A DNA stretch of 64,000 nucleotides from JAJRRS01 sp963667295 (GTDB taxonomy: Bacteria; Planctomycetota; Phycisphaerae; Phycisphaerales; Phycisphaeraceae), in assembly GCA_963667295.1 (NCBI GenBank), contig OY763327.1:4092001-4156000 (forward strand). Reading direction: 5' to 3'. The translations under genes and the position numbers were made by a program. This document shows positions 49,144 through 57,444 of this stretch, in pieces. Numbering within the stretch: position 1 is the stretch's first letter; each line of letters starts with the position of its first letter. The notes under the pieces are model-generated. The model was not told the origin of the DNA, made no database searches, and saw nothing but the letters and a program-made list of their open reading frames with translations.

Positions 49144-49959
49144 TTAGTAATCCCATATCTGGTTCCACGCGGTCATCCAGTCGTCGGCCTTACTCACCGC
49201 CTTGAGCGGGTCGACTAATTCAACGCCGTAGCGCCCCATGAACCGATTGGCTGTATCCACCGTCGACAGGTTGACCGTGATCGTCGTCGGCTTCTCGGGG
49301 ACGTAAGGCTTCAGGTTCTTCTTCGGTAATTCAATCAGCGCTTTTTTCGCGCCATCTTCGATCATCTGTCGTGCGCGCTTGGGGGGGACTTGTCGTGCGC
49401 TGTAGCGTGACAGGCCTTTCTTCACCGCGACGCATTCCAGGCCGTCGATGATTTCCCGGGCTTCGCGGATGGTGGCTTCGTCGCCCGTGACCAGCGCGAC
49501 CGGGCAATCGTAGTGGCCGCACAGCGCCGCGTTGATCCCGAACTCGCCGACCTCGTCGTCGTTGAAGAAAACGCTACGCCATGTGGTGGTTGAGATCGTG
49601 TGACACATCACGCCGTCCGGCGTCCCTGCGCGGGCGTGCATCGCGACCATCAGCGCCGCGTCGCAGCCTTTTTCCAGTAGCTCCGTGTAGCGTCCCCACG
49701 CGTGGTGTGCGACGAATTCACAGTCCGGGTGCAGGTCTTCGGGGATCAGCGAATTAAAAGACATGTCGCCGCCCGCGCCGTGGCAGTCGACAACGACGAT
49801 CTCCGTCGCCCCGCCCGCGATCGCGCCGCGCACGGCCGCGTTGATCTCTTCGGTATACAGCTTGCGCCCCTCCTCATACATCGGTGCGCCGTAGTTCACC
49901 CAGTCCCACGTCACAATCCCGCTGACGCCTTCCATGTCCGACATGATCAGCACGCGCAT
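49144..49959 (-). CDS. M55 family D-aminopeptidase (DppA-like)
   Basis: The product starts MRVLIMSDMEGVSG, in which D8 and E10 bind zinc, and has EIVVVDCHGAGGDMSFNSL, CDAALMVAMHARAG and VMCHTIS. These are the DppA zinc-site motifs (D, E, H, H, E), typical of a decameric D-aminopeptidase. It releases D-amino acids from peptides, for example of peptidoglycan origin. The ATG 49959 agrees with the family start. The C39-like lipoprotein gene follows closely downstream, so both may serve peptide or cell-wall recycling. Length is normal (271). Confidence 0.93.
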   Translation of the reverse strand: MRVLIMSDMEGVSGIVTWDWVNYGAPMYEEGRKLYTEEINAAVRGAIAGGATEIVVVDCHGAGGDMSFNSLIPEDLHPDCEFVAHHAWGRYTELLEKGCDAALMVAMHARAGTPDGVMCHTISTTTWRSVFFNDDEVGEFGINAALCGHYDCPVALVTGDEATIREAREIIDGLECVAVKKGLSRYSARQVPPKRARQMIEDGAKKALIELPKKNLKPYVPEKPTTITVNLSTVDTANRFMGRYGVELVDPLKAVSKADDWMTAWNQIWDY

Positions 49960-50019
49960 GCTAATGCTTCCTTAATCTGAATAGATATCCGCCCTGTCAG
50001 ACCATTGTAACCGGAGTTT

Positions 50020-50210
50020 TAGCCACAGATGAACACGGATGAACACAGATAGAAGAGATATCTGCAGATTACACAGATCACGCAGATTAAGACTCTTTGG
50101 TTTGTAAACTCAAAAAAAGAAACTACGTCATCTACATATTCTGTGGATACTTCCTCTTATCCGCTTTCTTATCTGTGTTTATCTGTGTTCATCCGTGGCT
50201 AATTCTTCTT
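50020..50210. repeat. Composite inverted repeat: ACACGGATGAACACAGAT and CTGCAGATTACACAGATCACGCAG units
   Basis: Outer arms TTAGCCACAGATGAACACGG (50021-50040) and TCTGTGTTCATCCGTGGCTA (50181-50200) flank inner AT-richer CTGCAGATTACACAGATCAC units. It fills the gap between the M55 gene and the esterase gene and has the same plan as 31880-32062. Confidence 0.8.
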
Positions 50211-50237
50211 TTCTTCGCGCTCTCCGCGCCTTCGCGG

Positions 50238-51062
50238 TTATTCCTGCTTCTCTTTCGCCAGGCTCTGCGAGGTGAGCCAATCCAGCAGGCCCGGTTCTTC
50301 GAACGCCGGCGACCAACTGTTGTGGCCGACGCCGGGATACTCGGTGTACTTCGGTTCACCGCCCGCTTCTTTGATCGCTTTGATCATCGCACGCGTCAGC
50401 TCGACGGGGACGACGGGGTCGGCGTCGCCGTGGAACGCCCAGACCGGCGTGTCGACGATGATGTCTGCTTTAGAAGTGTCACCCCCGCCGCAGATCGGGA
50501 CCGCCGCGGCAAAGCGCCCGGGCCAACGGCTGATCGCGTCCCACGAACCGAAGCCGCCCATCGACAGTCCCATGATGTACAGACGGTCCGTATCGACGTC
50601 GTACTTCTCGATCATCTGGTCGACAACTGCCTGTGCGTTTTTCATCGGCTCGGCGGGTTTGGGATTGAGCGTCATCTTGCCTTCAGCGCGATCGATGTTG
50701 CTCCACCATCCGCCTTCCGGACATTGCGGGACGATGACGATGCAGTGGTATTCGTTCGCTGCTTTGAGCAGGATGTCTTTGCCCCAGACAAGTTGTTTTT
50801 CATTGTCGTTACCGCGCTCACCTGCACCGTGCAGGAACAGTAGCAGCGGCATCGGGCCTTGCACATCCTTCGGCACGAGCAGGCGGTAAGGCAACTCGCT
50901 TCCGTTTTCATCTTTATAGATGTGCGATTCAAAAGGTGTTGTTTGCTCGGCGGATTCGTTGGATGCTTCAGCGTGAACCGGCGTCGTTTGAGATATCCAA
51001 ACGACTGCGAGCGCGAACATCGTGAGCAATTGAACGAGTGAACAACGTTTACCTGGCATCAT
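50238..51062 (-). CDS. Secreted alpha/beta-hydrolase (esterase/prolyl-oligopeptidase-like)
   Basis: A signal peptide (LLTMFALAVVWISQTTPVHA) directs export. The hydrolase core has LLLFLHGAGERGNDN (oxyanion loop), the nucleophile elbow GLSMGGFGSW, the acid in WAFHGDADPVV and the His in YPGVGHNSW, a complete Ser-Asp-His triad. The GAGERGxDN motif is common in phospholipase/carboxylesterase and polyhydroxybutyrate-depolymerase-like enzymes. The substrate is unknown; extracellular or periplasmic. GGAG lies 3 bases before the first of two ATGs and 6 before the second. It is a single gene. Confidence 0.88.
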   Translation of the reverse strand: MMPGKRCSLVQLLTMFALAVVWISQTTPVHAEASNESAEQTTPFESHIYKDENGSELPYRLLVPKDVQGPMPLLLFLHGAGERGNDNEKQLVWGKDILLKAANEYHCIVIVPQCPEGGWWSNIDRAEGKMTLNPKPAEPMKNAQAVVDQMIEKYDVDTDRLYIMGLSMGGFGSWDAISRWPGRFAAAVPICGGGDTSKADIIVDTPVWAFHGDADPVVPVELTRAMIKAIKEAGGEPKYTEYPGVGHNSWSPAFEEPGLLDWLTSQSLAKEKQE

Positions 51063-51258
51063 GGACTCCTTCGCGTTGAGTTGTTCATGTCATTGGATTG
51101 TTGAATAGTCTAACGACCTGTTGATGAGTGGTGGATAAGTTCTTCGCGGCAGGTGTTTAGAGGCGATCTAAGACGAAAATCGTTAGGACTGGGATAATTT
51201 TCGTGCTATTTGGCAAAAAGGGGTTGCGTGGATTGGCGGGGTTGAGTTAAATTCGTCG

Positions 51259-51416
51259 TCGCAGGAGACGGAGGGGACAAGAGGAGAGGAGAAAGACGAA
51301 CTACCGTCCCTACGGTAGTGCGGAGACCGGAGCGAAAAGCCCGGACTTTTGCCTCAATCCGTTAACTGTAAGACCGCCGCCTGGAGGGGAGAGCTCATGG
51401 GCGGCGGTATTTTTTT
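51259..51416 (+). ncRNA. Candidate small RNA with intrinsic terminator
   Basis: A terminator at 51373-51416 stands on the plus strand with no plus-strand gene upstream of it. A possible promoter is TTGCGT (51224-51229), 17 bases, TTAAAT (51247-51252). The stretch between has hairpins CTACCGT-CCCT-ACGGTAG (about 51301-51318) and CCGG-A-GC-GAAAA-GC-CCGG (about 51328-51345). No protein frame with a ribosome binding site is visible. No known RNA family was recognised. Confidence 0.4.
51373..51416 (+). terminator. Rho-independent terminator (plus strand)
   Basis: ACCGCCGCC (51373-51381) and GGCGGCGGT (51400-51408) form a perfect 9-bp stem with an 18-base loop, followed by ATTTTTTT. The plus-strand gene it serves is not apparent, which led to the small RNA proposal. 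Confidence 0.8.
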
Positions 51417-51451
51417 GCGCGCATCGTGTGGGGGTTTGGGTGGTTTGGGCC

Positions 51452-51472
51452 GGCCGCTGAAGCGGCCTCGCC
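51452..51472. repeat. REP-like hairpin, copy 2
   Basis: GGCCGCT-GA-AGCGGCC followed by TCGCC; compare 9399-9419. The stem bases differ by compensatory pairs, the loop and tail are the same. Confidence 0.55.
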
Positions 51473-51510
51473 AAGGGTGTGGCACTAGCAGCATGCTTGG
51501 GTCGGCGCAT

Positions 51511-51577
51511 AAAAAAAGCTCCGACCGTGATCATCCTGCAGTACCAGAACAGCCTTACAGGGCATAACGGTCGGAGC
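51511..51577 (-). terminator. Rho-independent terminator (minus strand) with an 11-bp stem
   Basis: GCTCCGACCGT/ACGGTCGGAGC is a perfect 11-bp stem (51518-51528 and 51567-51577) with an inner CCTGTA/TGCAGG stem, followed by seven T on the minus strand. Confidence 0.78.
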
Positions 51578-51668
51578 CTGTCAGAAGCCGGCACAGGACC
51601 CCGAATCCGGAGGGCGGGTTCCGGATTGGGGCTCCGAGTAGTGCACTCGGCAGCCAGCCCCTCATTCA
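51512..51668 (-). ncRNA. Candidate structured small RNA (minus strand)
   Basis: A promoter-like TTGTCT (complement of 51697-51702), 16 bases, TTATCT (complement of 51675-51680) precedes three successive hairpins: GGGGCT...AGCCCC enclosing CCGAGT/ACTCGG (51628-51661), AATCCGGA/TCCGGATT (51604-51627), and the terminator stem (51518-51577) ending in T7. The density of perfect stems in 150 bases with no matching protein gene suggests a structured RNA. The family is unknown. Confidence 0.45.
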
Positions 51669-51779
51669 GAGGTAAGATAACGACCAGATCGTCATAAGAC
51701 AAGGCGATCTTTTCAAATTTGTACATTTTTTTCGTACTTAAATACTGCGAAATATCCACGAATCCGGGTTTATCCGGGC

Positions 51780-51807
51780 TTGGTATCTGGTCTTTTCGTG
51801 CTATTAT
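51780..51807 (+). promoter_or_regulatory. Probable promoter of the giant surface protein gene
   Basis: TTGGTA (51780-51785), 16 bases, TATTAT (51802-51807). It predicts a 5' leader of about 110 bases, which holds a CCCCCGAG/CTTCGG hairpin-like part before the AGGA ribosome site. Confidence 0.5.
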
Positions 51808-51925
51808 TATGTAATAGACCTCCCTTTGCGCGCCATTAACCCCCGAGTGGAGAGCTTCGGCGGCGTGCGGACTGAAAAGACTAACTTTTAACGAACCTAA
51901 TCTTATTTATGAGGACGGGGAAAAC

Positions 51926-54900
51926 ATGCCTATCGACGCATCCAACGACCACTCGGCCGACCACCGCAAGACCGATCGCGAGCCTGCCCGAATCGAGCCG
52001 CTTGAGCCGCGCCTGCTGCTGTCCGCCAGCACGGTTGATTCGATCCAGGATCAGCAGGACTTTGATGAGTATCTCGATAGCGTCGGGCTTGGGAACCTCG
52101 ATCAGTACGATGTCAGCATCACGATCGATGTGCCGGACGGCTACGTTGCCGCGTCTGCTTCCGCTGCCGAACAACTGGCGTCGATGGCCGCAGCGGGCCT
52201 GAACGCAATAGGATCGCAACCCGTCGGTGCGCTGACCGGCAAGATCGTCTACCTGCACGGCGGGCACGGCTTAACCGCCAACGAAAACGGTAGCTGGGGC
52301 TTCCAACGCCCCGAGATAGAGGAAATCGTCGAAGACACCAGCAACCAGGACATGATGACGTTCCTGGCCGACTTCCTCTGGCGCGCCGGTGCGACTATCG
52401 TCCCGCTAAGACCTATCGGGCATCAGCTCAATGAGGTTATCATCGACAATGACGATGCCGAGGTCACTTATGTCGGGTCATGGGGCAACAGCAATCAATC
52501 AGTGTTTTATGGCAGCCCGGGTGATACCCCTTATCGTTACGCATCTACTTCGGCTACCGAAACCGCCTACGCCCGTTACCGTCCTGATATCCCCGAGGCC
52601 GGGTACTACCCCGTCTACACATGGGTGCATGACGGATCGGACCGGGTCAACCAGCTCTATAAAGTAACCCACTCCGGCGGGACAACCGAAGTACGCGTCG
52701 ATCACCGGATGGTCGGTGACGGCCTGGTCTACCTCGGCACTTACTACTTCGAGCAGGGGACCGACGGCTACGTCGATATCAGCAATGAAAACAGTGAGTC
52801 AGGCAACGTCATCGCCGACATGATCCGCTTCGGTAACGGCATGGGCGACATCGCGCCCTACGGCACGATCTCCGGGACGTCACGCGAGAACGAGCCCGGT
52901 GTCTACTGGATCGCTCAAAACCTGGGCCAGGGCATCTCCGCCAGCACCGCCTACGGCAGCCTAAGCTCCACCGTCAGCGCCCCACCGCGCTTCGCGGCCT
53001 TCATGAATAACTCTGCGGCAGGTTCGCTCAGCGATCGCGTCTTCATCAGCTACCACTCTAACGCGGGCGGCGGCCGTGGCGCGGTAGGGTTGCACAACAC
53101 CAATAGCGGTGGTGCGACGCCCAACCAGTACCTGTTGGCGGACATCCTCGGCGGTAAGGTCAACGATGACATGTCCGCGCTCAACGGCACGTTCGAGCAC
53201 GACTGGTCTACCCGCACTTCCGACACGTACCAAGCGGACTTCAATTACGGCGAGATCAACAATTATTACATCGACAACGAGTTCGACGCGACCATCCTCG
53301 AGTGGGCGTTCCACGACAGTTCGTTGGACCTGGACCTGATGCGTGACGCGGACGTCCGTATCGCCGTGGCCCGCGCGACCTATCAGGGCCTGCAGCAGTA
53401 CTTCAATACGGTCGACGGCGGGGCCACCGGCTTGACCTTCCTGCCCGATCCCGTGACGGACGTGATGGCCGAGACCAACGGCGATGGGACCGTGACCGTC
53501 AGTTGGACTCCGCCGGCATACCTGGCGGTCGGCGGCGACACACCGACAGGCTACATGATCTACACCTCGCTCAACGGCTACGGCTTCGACGGCGGGACGT
53601 ATGTCGCCGGCGGTTCGACCACCAGCTTCAACATGACCGGTTTGGATTACAACAACGGCACGCACTACTTCAAGGTTGTCGCCGTGAACGCCGGTGGTGA
53701 ATCACTCGGCTCCAGTGTTGTCGCCGCGACACCGCTGCCCGCCGCGGCCCCGTCCAAGGTCCTGATCGTCAACGGCTTCGACCGCGTCGACCGCACCGGC
53801 AACGACCGCGAAGCGCAGCCCAACGGCTACGTCGTCGACCGCATCCGCCTGCAACATCAGAACTCCGGCGATTATGCCGTGCAGGTTGCCGAGGCGCTTG
53901 AAGCGTTCAACCCCGCCATCGCGATCGACACCGTTCAAAACGAAAACGTCACAAGCCTTGACATTGATCTGACCGACTACGACACGGTCATCTGGATCCT
54001 CGGCGAAGAGTCCACCGCCGACCAGACCTTCAGCACCGCCGAGCAGTTCCTGGTGGATAACTTCGTGTCTAACGGCGGCGACCTGCTCGTTTCCGGCTCT
54101 GAAATCGGCTGGGACCTTGATGCCAGCGGTAGCGGCGCATCCTTCTACAACAACACGCTTGGCGGCGACTACGTATCCGATGACGCAGGCTCTTACAGCG
54201 TCAACGGTGTCGCCGGCTCCATCTTTGAAGGGCTCAGCTTCAGCTTCGACAACGGCACGTTGTTCTACAACGTCGACTATCCCGATGTGATCAACCCCTC
54301 CGGCGGTTCGCAGCTCGCGCTGACCTATTCCGGTGGTGGCGGCGCAGCCGTGCAGAAGAAGGGCTCGACCTCCGGCGACGTCGTCATGCTCGCCTTCCCG
54401 TTCGAGACGATCACCACCGCTTCGGATCGAGCCGATGTCATGGCGGCCATCATGGACTTCTTCGGCGCACCGCCCAGCGAGATCCCCGGCCCGCCCAGCG
54501 GCATCGTCGCCACACCGGGTGATAACAGCATCGGCCTCGACTGGTCGGATAATACCGAAGAAGACATCCTCGGCTACAACGTCCTGCGCTCACTCAGTGA
54601 AGCCGGCACTTACACCCAGATCAATACCACGACCGTTCTCGTCAGCGAGTTCGTCGATAACGATGTTCTCAACGGCGTCACCTACTACTACAAGCTCGAA
54701 GCGATTGATAACGACCTGAACGTCAGCGGGCGAAGCATTGCGATTGATGCCACCCCCGACGATTACGCAAGTGATAAGAACGGTGCGATTACGATCGCGA
54801 TCCCGTCGACAACCGACGGCAACATGGGGGCGGCCGACAGCGACTGGTTCGGGTTGAGCCTGGTCGCCGGCACGGAGTACATCTTCACCTTATCGAATGA

Positions 54901-55879
54901 CGGTCTAACCAGCGGTGGCTTACGGCTCTACACCGCAAGCGGTTCCACTATCCTTGCTACTAACGATGGTCCGGCCAGCGGTTCCACGCTTGCACAGATC
55001 GTGTATACCCCGACATACAGCACCACGTATTACATCGTGGCGGTTGGTAACGGTGGAGCAACCGGCGATTATCAACTTGCCGTACAGGAAGCCGACGATC
55101 ATGGTAACTCGATTGCCGAAGCGACCGAATTGCCGGGCGCGTTTAGTTTTGGCAAGGTCGAAGTCAGTGGTGATGTTGATTACTTCCACGTGCCGGTTGT
55201 CGAAGGCATGACCTACACCTTCGGTGTTCTTGACCTGGGTCTGCCCGACGCGATCCTCAATCTCTACAACGATAGCGGCGCGATCATCTCGCAGAATATC
55301 GGCTCCAACCCGGGCGGGACGCACGCCCAAATCAACTGGCTCGCTTCGGCTGACGGCTACGTTTATCTCAGCGTTGCCGCACAAGCCGGTTCGCTCGGCC
55401 AATACGCCGTCACCATCAGCGCTACCGACCAACTTGATGGCGATCTGAATAGCGACGGTTTCGTCGGCTTGGCCGATCTGGATATTGTCCTGAACAACTG
55501 GAACCAGAACGTGACCGCCGGCGCATGGTCGCAAGGCGATCCTTCCGGCGACGGTTTTGTCGGCCTGGATGATCTGGATATCGTCCTGAACAACTGGAAC
55601 AACGGCACACCCCCCGCCGCCACCGCCAGCGCAACCGAAACGCTTGCCGCGTCCACCAGTGAATCAACGCAAACTGAGCAAACCCAGCAGCAAAGTCAGA
55701 CGCAACAACAACAGCAGGCACAACGCCAGACCCAGCAGCAACAGCAGGTGCAGACACAACAGGTCAACACCCCGCTGCTCGGTAACTGGCAACAGTCCCA
55801 GTCACGCTCTGCCTTCGCTTCGCAAGATGACGACAGCTCTGCACCGACGCTTGGTCTTTGGGAGGCCGACGAAGTCTGA
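51926..55879 (+). CDS. Giant secreted LEPR-XLL protein with golvesin-like, FN3 and dockerin-type modules
   Basis: The 1,317-residue product starts with the planctomycete LEPR-XLL signal (IEPLEPRLLLSAS, 23-35). Next come a region with KIVYLHGGHGLTANENG (about 107-122), a golvesin/xanthan-lyase-type module (about 190-305: YARYRPDIPEAGYYPVYTWV, IADMIRFG), fibronectin III-like modules (about 510-600 and 850-940), and beta-rich pre-peptidase-like modules with DYFHVPV/DWFGLSL. Two dockerin-like calcium loops (about 1170-1225: GDLNSDGFVGLADLDIVLNNWN, in pieces, and GDPSGDGFVGLDDLDIV) precede a Gln-rich tail. The HGGHG and FISYHSNAGGGRG parts suggest an N-acetylmuramoyl-amidase-like hydrolase. The ATG has AGGA 10 bases ahead. 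A terminator follows. Confidence 0.85.
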   Translation: MPIDASNDHSADHRKTDREPARIEPLEPRLLLSASTVDSIQDQQDFDEYLDSVGLGNLDQYDVSITIDVPDGYVAASASAAEQLASMAAAGLNAIGSQPVGALTGKIVYLHGGHGLTANENGSWGFQRPEIEEIVEDTSNQDMMTFLADFLWRAGATIVPLRPIGHQLNEVIIDNDDAEVTYVGSWGNSNQSVFYGSPGDTPYRYASTSATETAYARYRPDIPEAGYYPVYTWVHDGSDRVNQLYKVTHSGGTTEVRVDHRMVGDGLVYLGTYYFEQGTDGYVDISNENSESGNVIADMIRFGNGMGDIAPYGTISGTSRENEPGVYWIAQNLGQGISASTAYGSLSSTVSAPPRFAAFMNNSAAGSLSDRVFISYHSNAGGGRGAVGLHNTNSGGATPNQYLLADILGGKVNDDMSALNGTFEHDWSTRTSDTYQADFNYGEINNYYIDNEFDATILEWAFHDSSLDLDLMRDADVRIAVARATYQGLQQYFNTVDGGATGLTFLPDPVTDVMAETNGDGTVTVSWTPPAYLAVGGDTPTGYMIYTSLNGYGFDGGTYVAGGSTTSFNMTGLDYNNGTHYFKVVAVNAGGESLGSSVVAATPLPAAAPSKVLIVNGFDRVDRTGNDREAQPNGYVVDRIRLQHQNSGDYAVQVAEALEAFNPAIAIDTVQNENVTSLDIDLTDYDTVIWILGEESTADQTFSTAEQFLVDNFVSNGGDLLVSGSEIGWDLDASGSGASFYNNTLGGDYVSDDAGSYSVNGVAGSIFEGLSFSFDNGTLFYNVDYPDVINPSGGSQLALTYSGGGGAAVQKKGSTSGDVVMLAFPFETITTASDRADVMAAIMDFFGAPPSEIPGPPSGIVATPGDNSIGLDWSDNTEEDILGYNVLRSLSEAGTYTQINTTTVLVSEFVDNDVLNGVTYYYKLEAIDNDLNVSGRSIAIDATPDDYASDKNGAITIAIPSTTDGNMGAADSDWFGLSLVAGTEYIFTLSNDGLTSGGLRLYTASGSTILATNDGPASGSTLAQIVYTPTYSTTYYIVAVGNGGATGDYQLAVQEADDHGNSIAEATELPGAFSFGKVEVSGDVDYFHVPVVEGMTYTFGVLDLGLPDAILNLYNDSGAIISQNIGSNPGGTHAQINWLASADGYVYLSVAAQAGSLGQYAVTISATDQLDGDLNSDGFVGLADLDIVLNNWNQNVTAGAWSQGDPSGDGFVGLDDLDIVLNNWNNGTPPAATASATETLAASTSESTQTEQTQQQSQTQQQQQAQRQTQQQQQVQTQQVNTPLLGNWQQSQSRSAFASQDDDSSAPTLGLWEADEV

Positions 55880-55904
55880 TCTGATTTAAAAACTTACCCA
55901 TCCC

Positions 55905-55940
55905 AACGAACGCGCTCCGCAGTGCGTTCGTTTTTATTTA
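55905..55940 (+). terminator. Rho-independent terminator of the giant surface protein gene
   Basis: AACGAACGC (55905-55913) pairs with GCGTTCGTT (55924-55932); TTTATTT follows. It lies 26 bases after the stop codon. Confidence 0.85.
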
Positions 55941-56033
55941 ACAAGACCCGACCAGGATGGTCGGGCTATATGAAGGTGTTGGCGCGCAGATTGTTTTGGG
56001 GCCCTTCTACGCCAACTCATGCTTGGTGTGTAA

Positions 56034-56441
56034 TCACGCTGCCTTCTGTCCCGGCGCCAATGCCGCCAAACCCAGCAGCAGCCAGCCGACGATAAACGAT
56101 GTGCCGCCGAGTGGCGCGATCATCCCGAGCCACTTCACGCCCGTGCCGACCAGCAGGTACAAGCTGCCGCTGAAAAGCACGACACCCAGGACAAACATCC
56201 ACCCCGCCGCGATCGGCAATCGGCCGGGCCAACGCATGCATACAAACGCCGCCGCCAGCGCCGCCAGCGCGTGATACATGTGATAGCGCACCCCCACCTC
56301 GAACGTGTGCATCGCATGTTCATCCAGATACTTCGGCAACACATGCGCCGCGAACGTTCCGCCCACCACCGCCAGCATGCCCAGCAGCGCCGCCGCCGCG
56401 ATCAACACCCGACATGCCAGTAGAGATCCCGCCTTTTCCAT
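56034..56441 (-). CDS. DUF423 (YgdD-like) membrane protein
   Basis: From ATG 56441 the 135-residue product has four hydrophobic segments. It shows the DUF423 motifs: GMLAVVGGTFAAHVLPKYL (family G(A)FGAHxL), FEVGVRYHMYHALAALAAAF, GVVLFSGSLYLLV and IAPLGGTSFIVGWLLL. Family proteins are integral to the inner membrane and of unknown function. A GTG two codons ahead is possible; AGG lies about 6 bases upstream of the ATG. It is a single gene between the surface protein and the RAYT transposase. Confidence 0.9.
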   Translation of the reverse strand: MEKAGSLLACRVLIAAAALLGMLAVVGGTFAAHVLPKYLDEHAMHTFEVGVRYHMYHALAALAAAFVCMRWPGRLPIAAGWMFVLGVVLFSGSLYLLVGTGVKWLGMIAPLGGTSFIVGWLLLGLAALAPGQKAA

Positions 56442-56509
56442 ATTCACCTCAATAGTAGGCGGGAGTCGTTTTCAACGCCCAGCCATAGATCTGCGTTGTT
56501 TCGTTCAGC

Positions 56510-57202
56510 TTAATCCTGTTTCTTCGGCCGGCCGATCGGTTTGAGGCTTGAAGCGATGCCCAGACGATCGGCGGTGCGCGTGGCCCACCGTTCTTCACCA
56601 TACGGAGCGCTGCGCCTGATGCACCGGCGCAAGGCCTCGGCCTCTTTATCGTTCAGCGCCGTGTTCACGATCTGTTTCCATCGTCTCGGTCGATCGATCG
56701 GCCAATCACTTAATACCGGCAATGCCGGGTCGCGCCCTTCGCTGCTGCGCCGATTCTCCCAGCGCCACAACGATCCCCAACGCCAGCGCTCAGCACGCTT
56801 GACCAGCTTGGCACTTAGTGCGTTACGCTCCACGTATCGCAACATCGTCAGCAGGTGTTCATCCTGCTGGACCGGGAAGGATTTGAACCGCCCCTGATAC
56901 ACCGGCCCCGTCCCGGCCGATTCAAAATGGACGTGCCAACGCTGCGTGTGCGTCACCGTCAGCCAACGCATGAACTCGCTCAATTCCCCGTCACGCCGCG
57001 GCCGGAGCACCAGATGCCAGTGGTTGGGCATCAGGCAATAGCCGAGCAGCCGTACGCCCGGCTCACGCTCCAGCGCCTCCGCCAGCACGCGCTCAAACAC
57101 CGCGTAATCCTCATCATCATCAAATATCTGCATCTGCTCCATGCCACGGTTTAAAACGTGGTAAACAAGTCCCCCCGCCGATGCTCGTGGTGGTCTGGGC
57201 AT
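56510..57202 (-). CDS. REP-associated tyrosine transposase (RAYT, IS200/IS605-like)
   Basis: The 230-residue product has the Y1-HUH core: VYHVLNRGMEQMQIF, GYCLMPNHWHLVLRP (metal-binding HWH, 61-63) and a catalytic tyrosine in MLRYVERNAL (about Y123). The C-terminal half has WRWGSLWRW and a DUF-like helical tail. RAYTs are single-copy domesticated relatives of IS200 transposases that act on REP hairpins. No flanking inverted repeats, target duplication or second IS gene is seen. The REP-like hairpins at 9399 and 51452 could be targets. The ATG 57202 is preceded by a weak AGG. The enzyme acts on single-stranded DNA. Confidence 0.88.
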   Translation of the reverse strand: MPRPPRASAGGLVYHVLNRGMEQMQIFDDDEDYAVFERVLAEALEREPGVRLLGYCLMPNHWHLVLRPRRDGELSEFMRWLTVTHTQRWHVHFESAGTGPVYQGRFKSFPVQQDEHLLTMLRYVERNALSAKLVKRAERWRWGSLWRWENRRSSEGRDPALPVLSDWPIDRPRRWKQIVNTALNDKEAEALRRCIRRSAPYGEERWATRTADRLGIASSLKPIGRPKKQD

Positions 57203-57444
57203 GGTGAAAGGTTAGAACCTGTCAATGAACCGGTCAAATCGACTCCCGGCCCCTTTTCCTTAAGCACAATAAAAGCCAAAAATATCTTGTATATCACGCC
57301 ACATCCGATTACCATAAACCGTTGCAGGGTCGGTTCTCGACGGTGTGGTTTCCCGGCAGCTATCGCATTCTTTGTCTGTCGCGCATCATCAATAAACGCC
57401 TTGGTCGGCAACACCAATGCGACACAATTCACGAGGAGGGCATC

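Noticed and set aside
51310..51759. Minus-strand 149-codon frame
   Set aside because: It runs through two hairpins and a terminator, has no recognisable domain, and the DNA structure is better explained as RNA elements.
56870..56900. GAAGGATTTGAACCGCC, resembling the 3' end of a tRNA
   Set aside because: It lies inside the RAYT gene in coding frame, and no cloverleaf can be formed around it.
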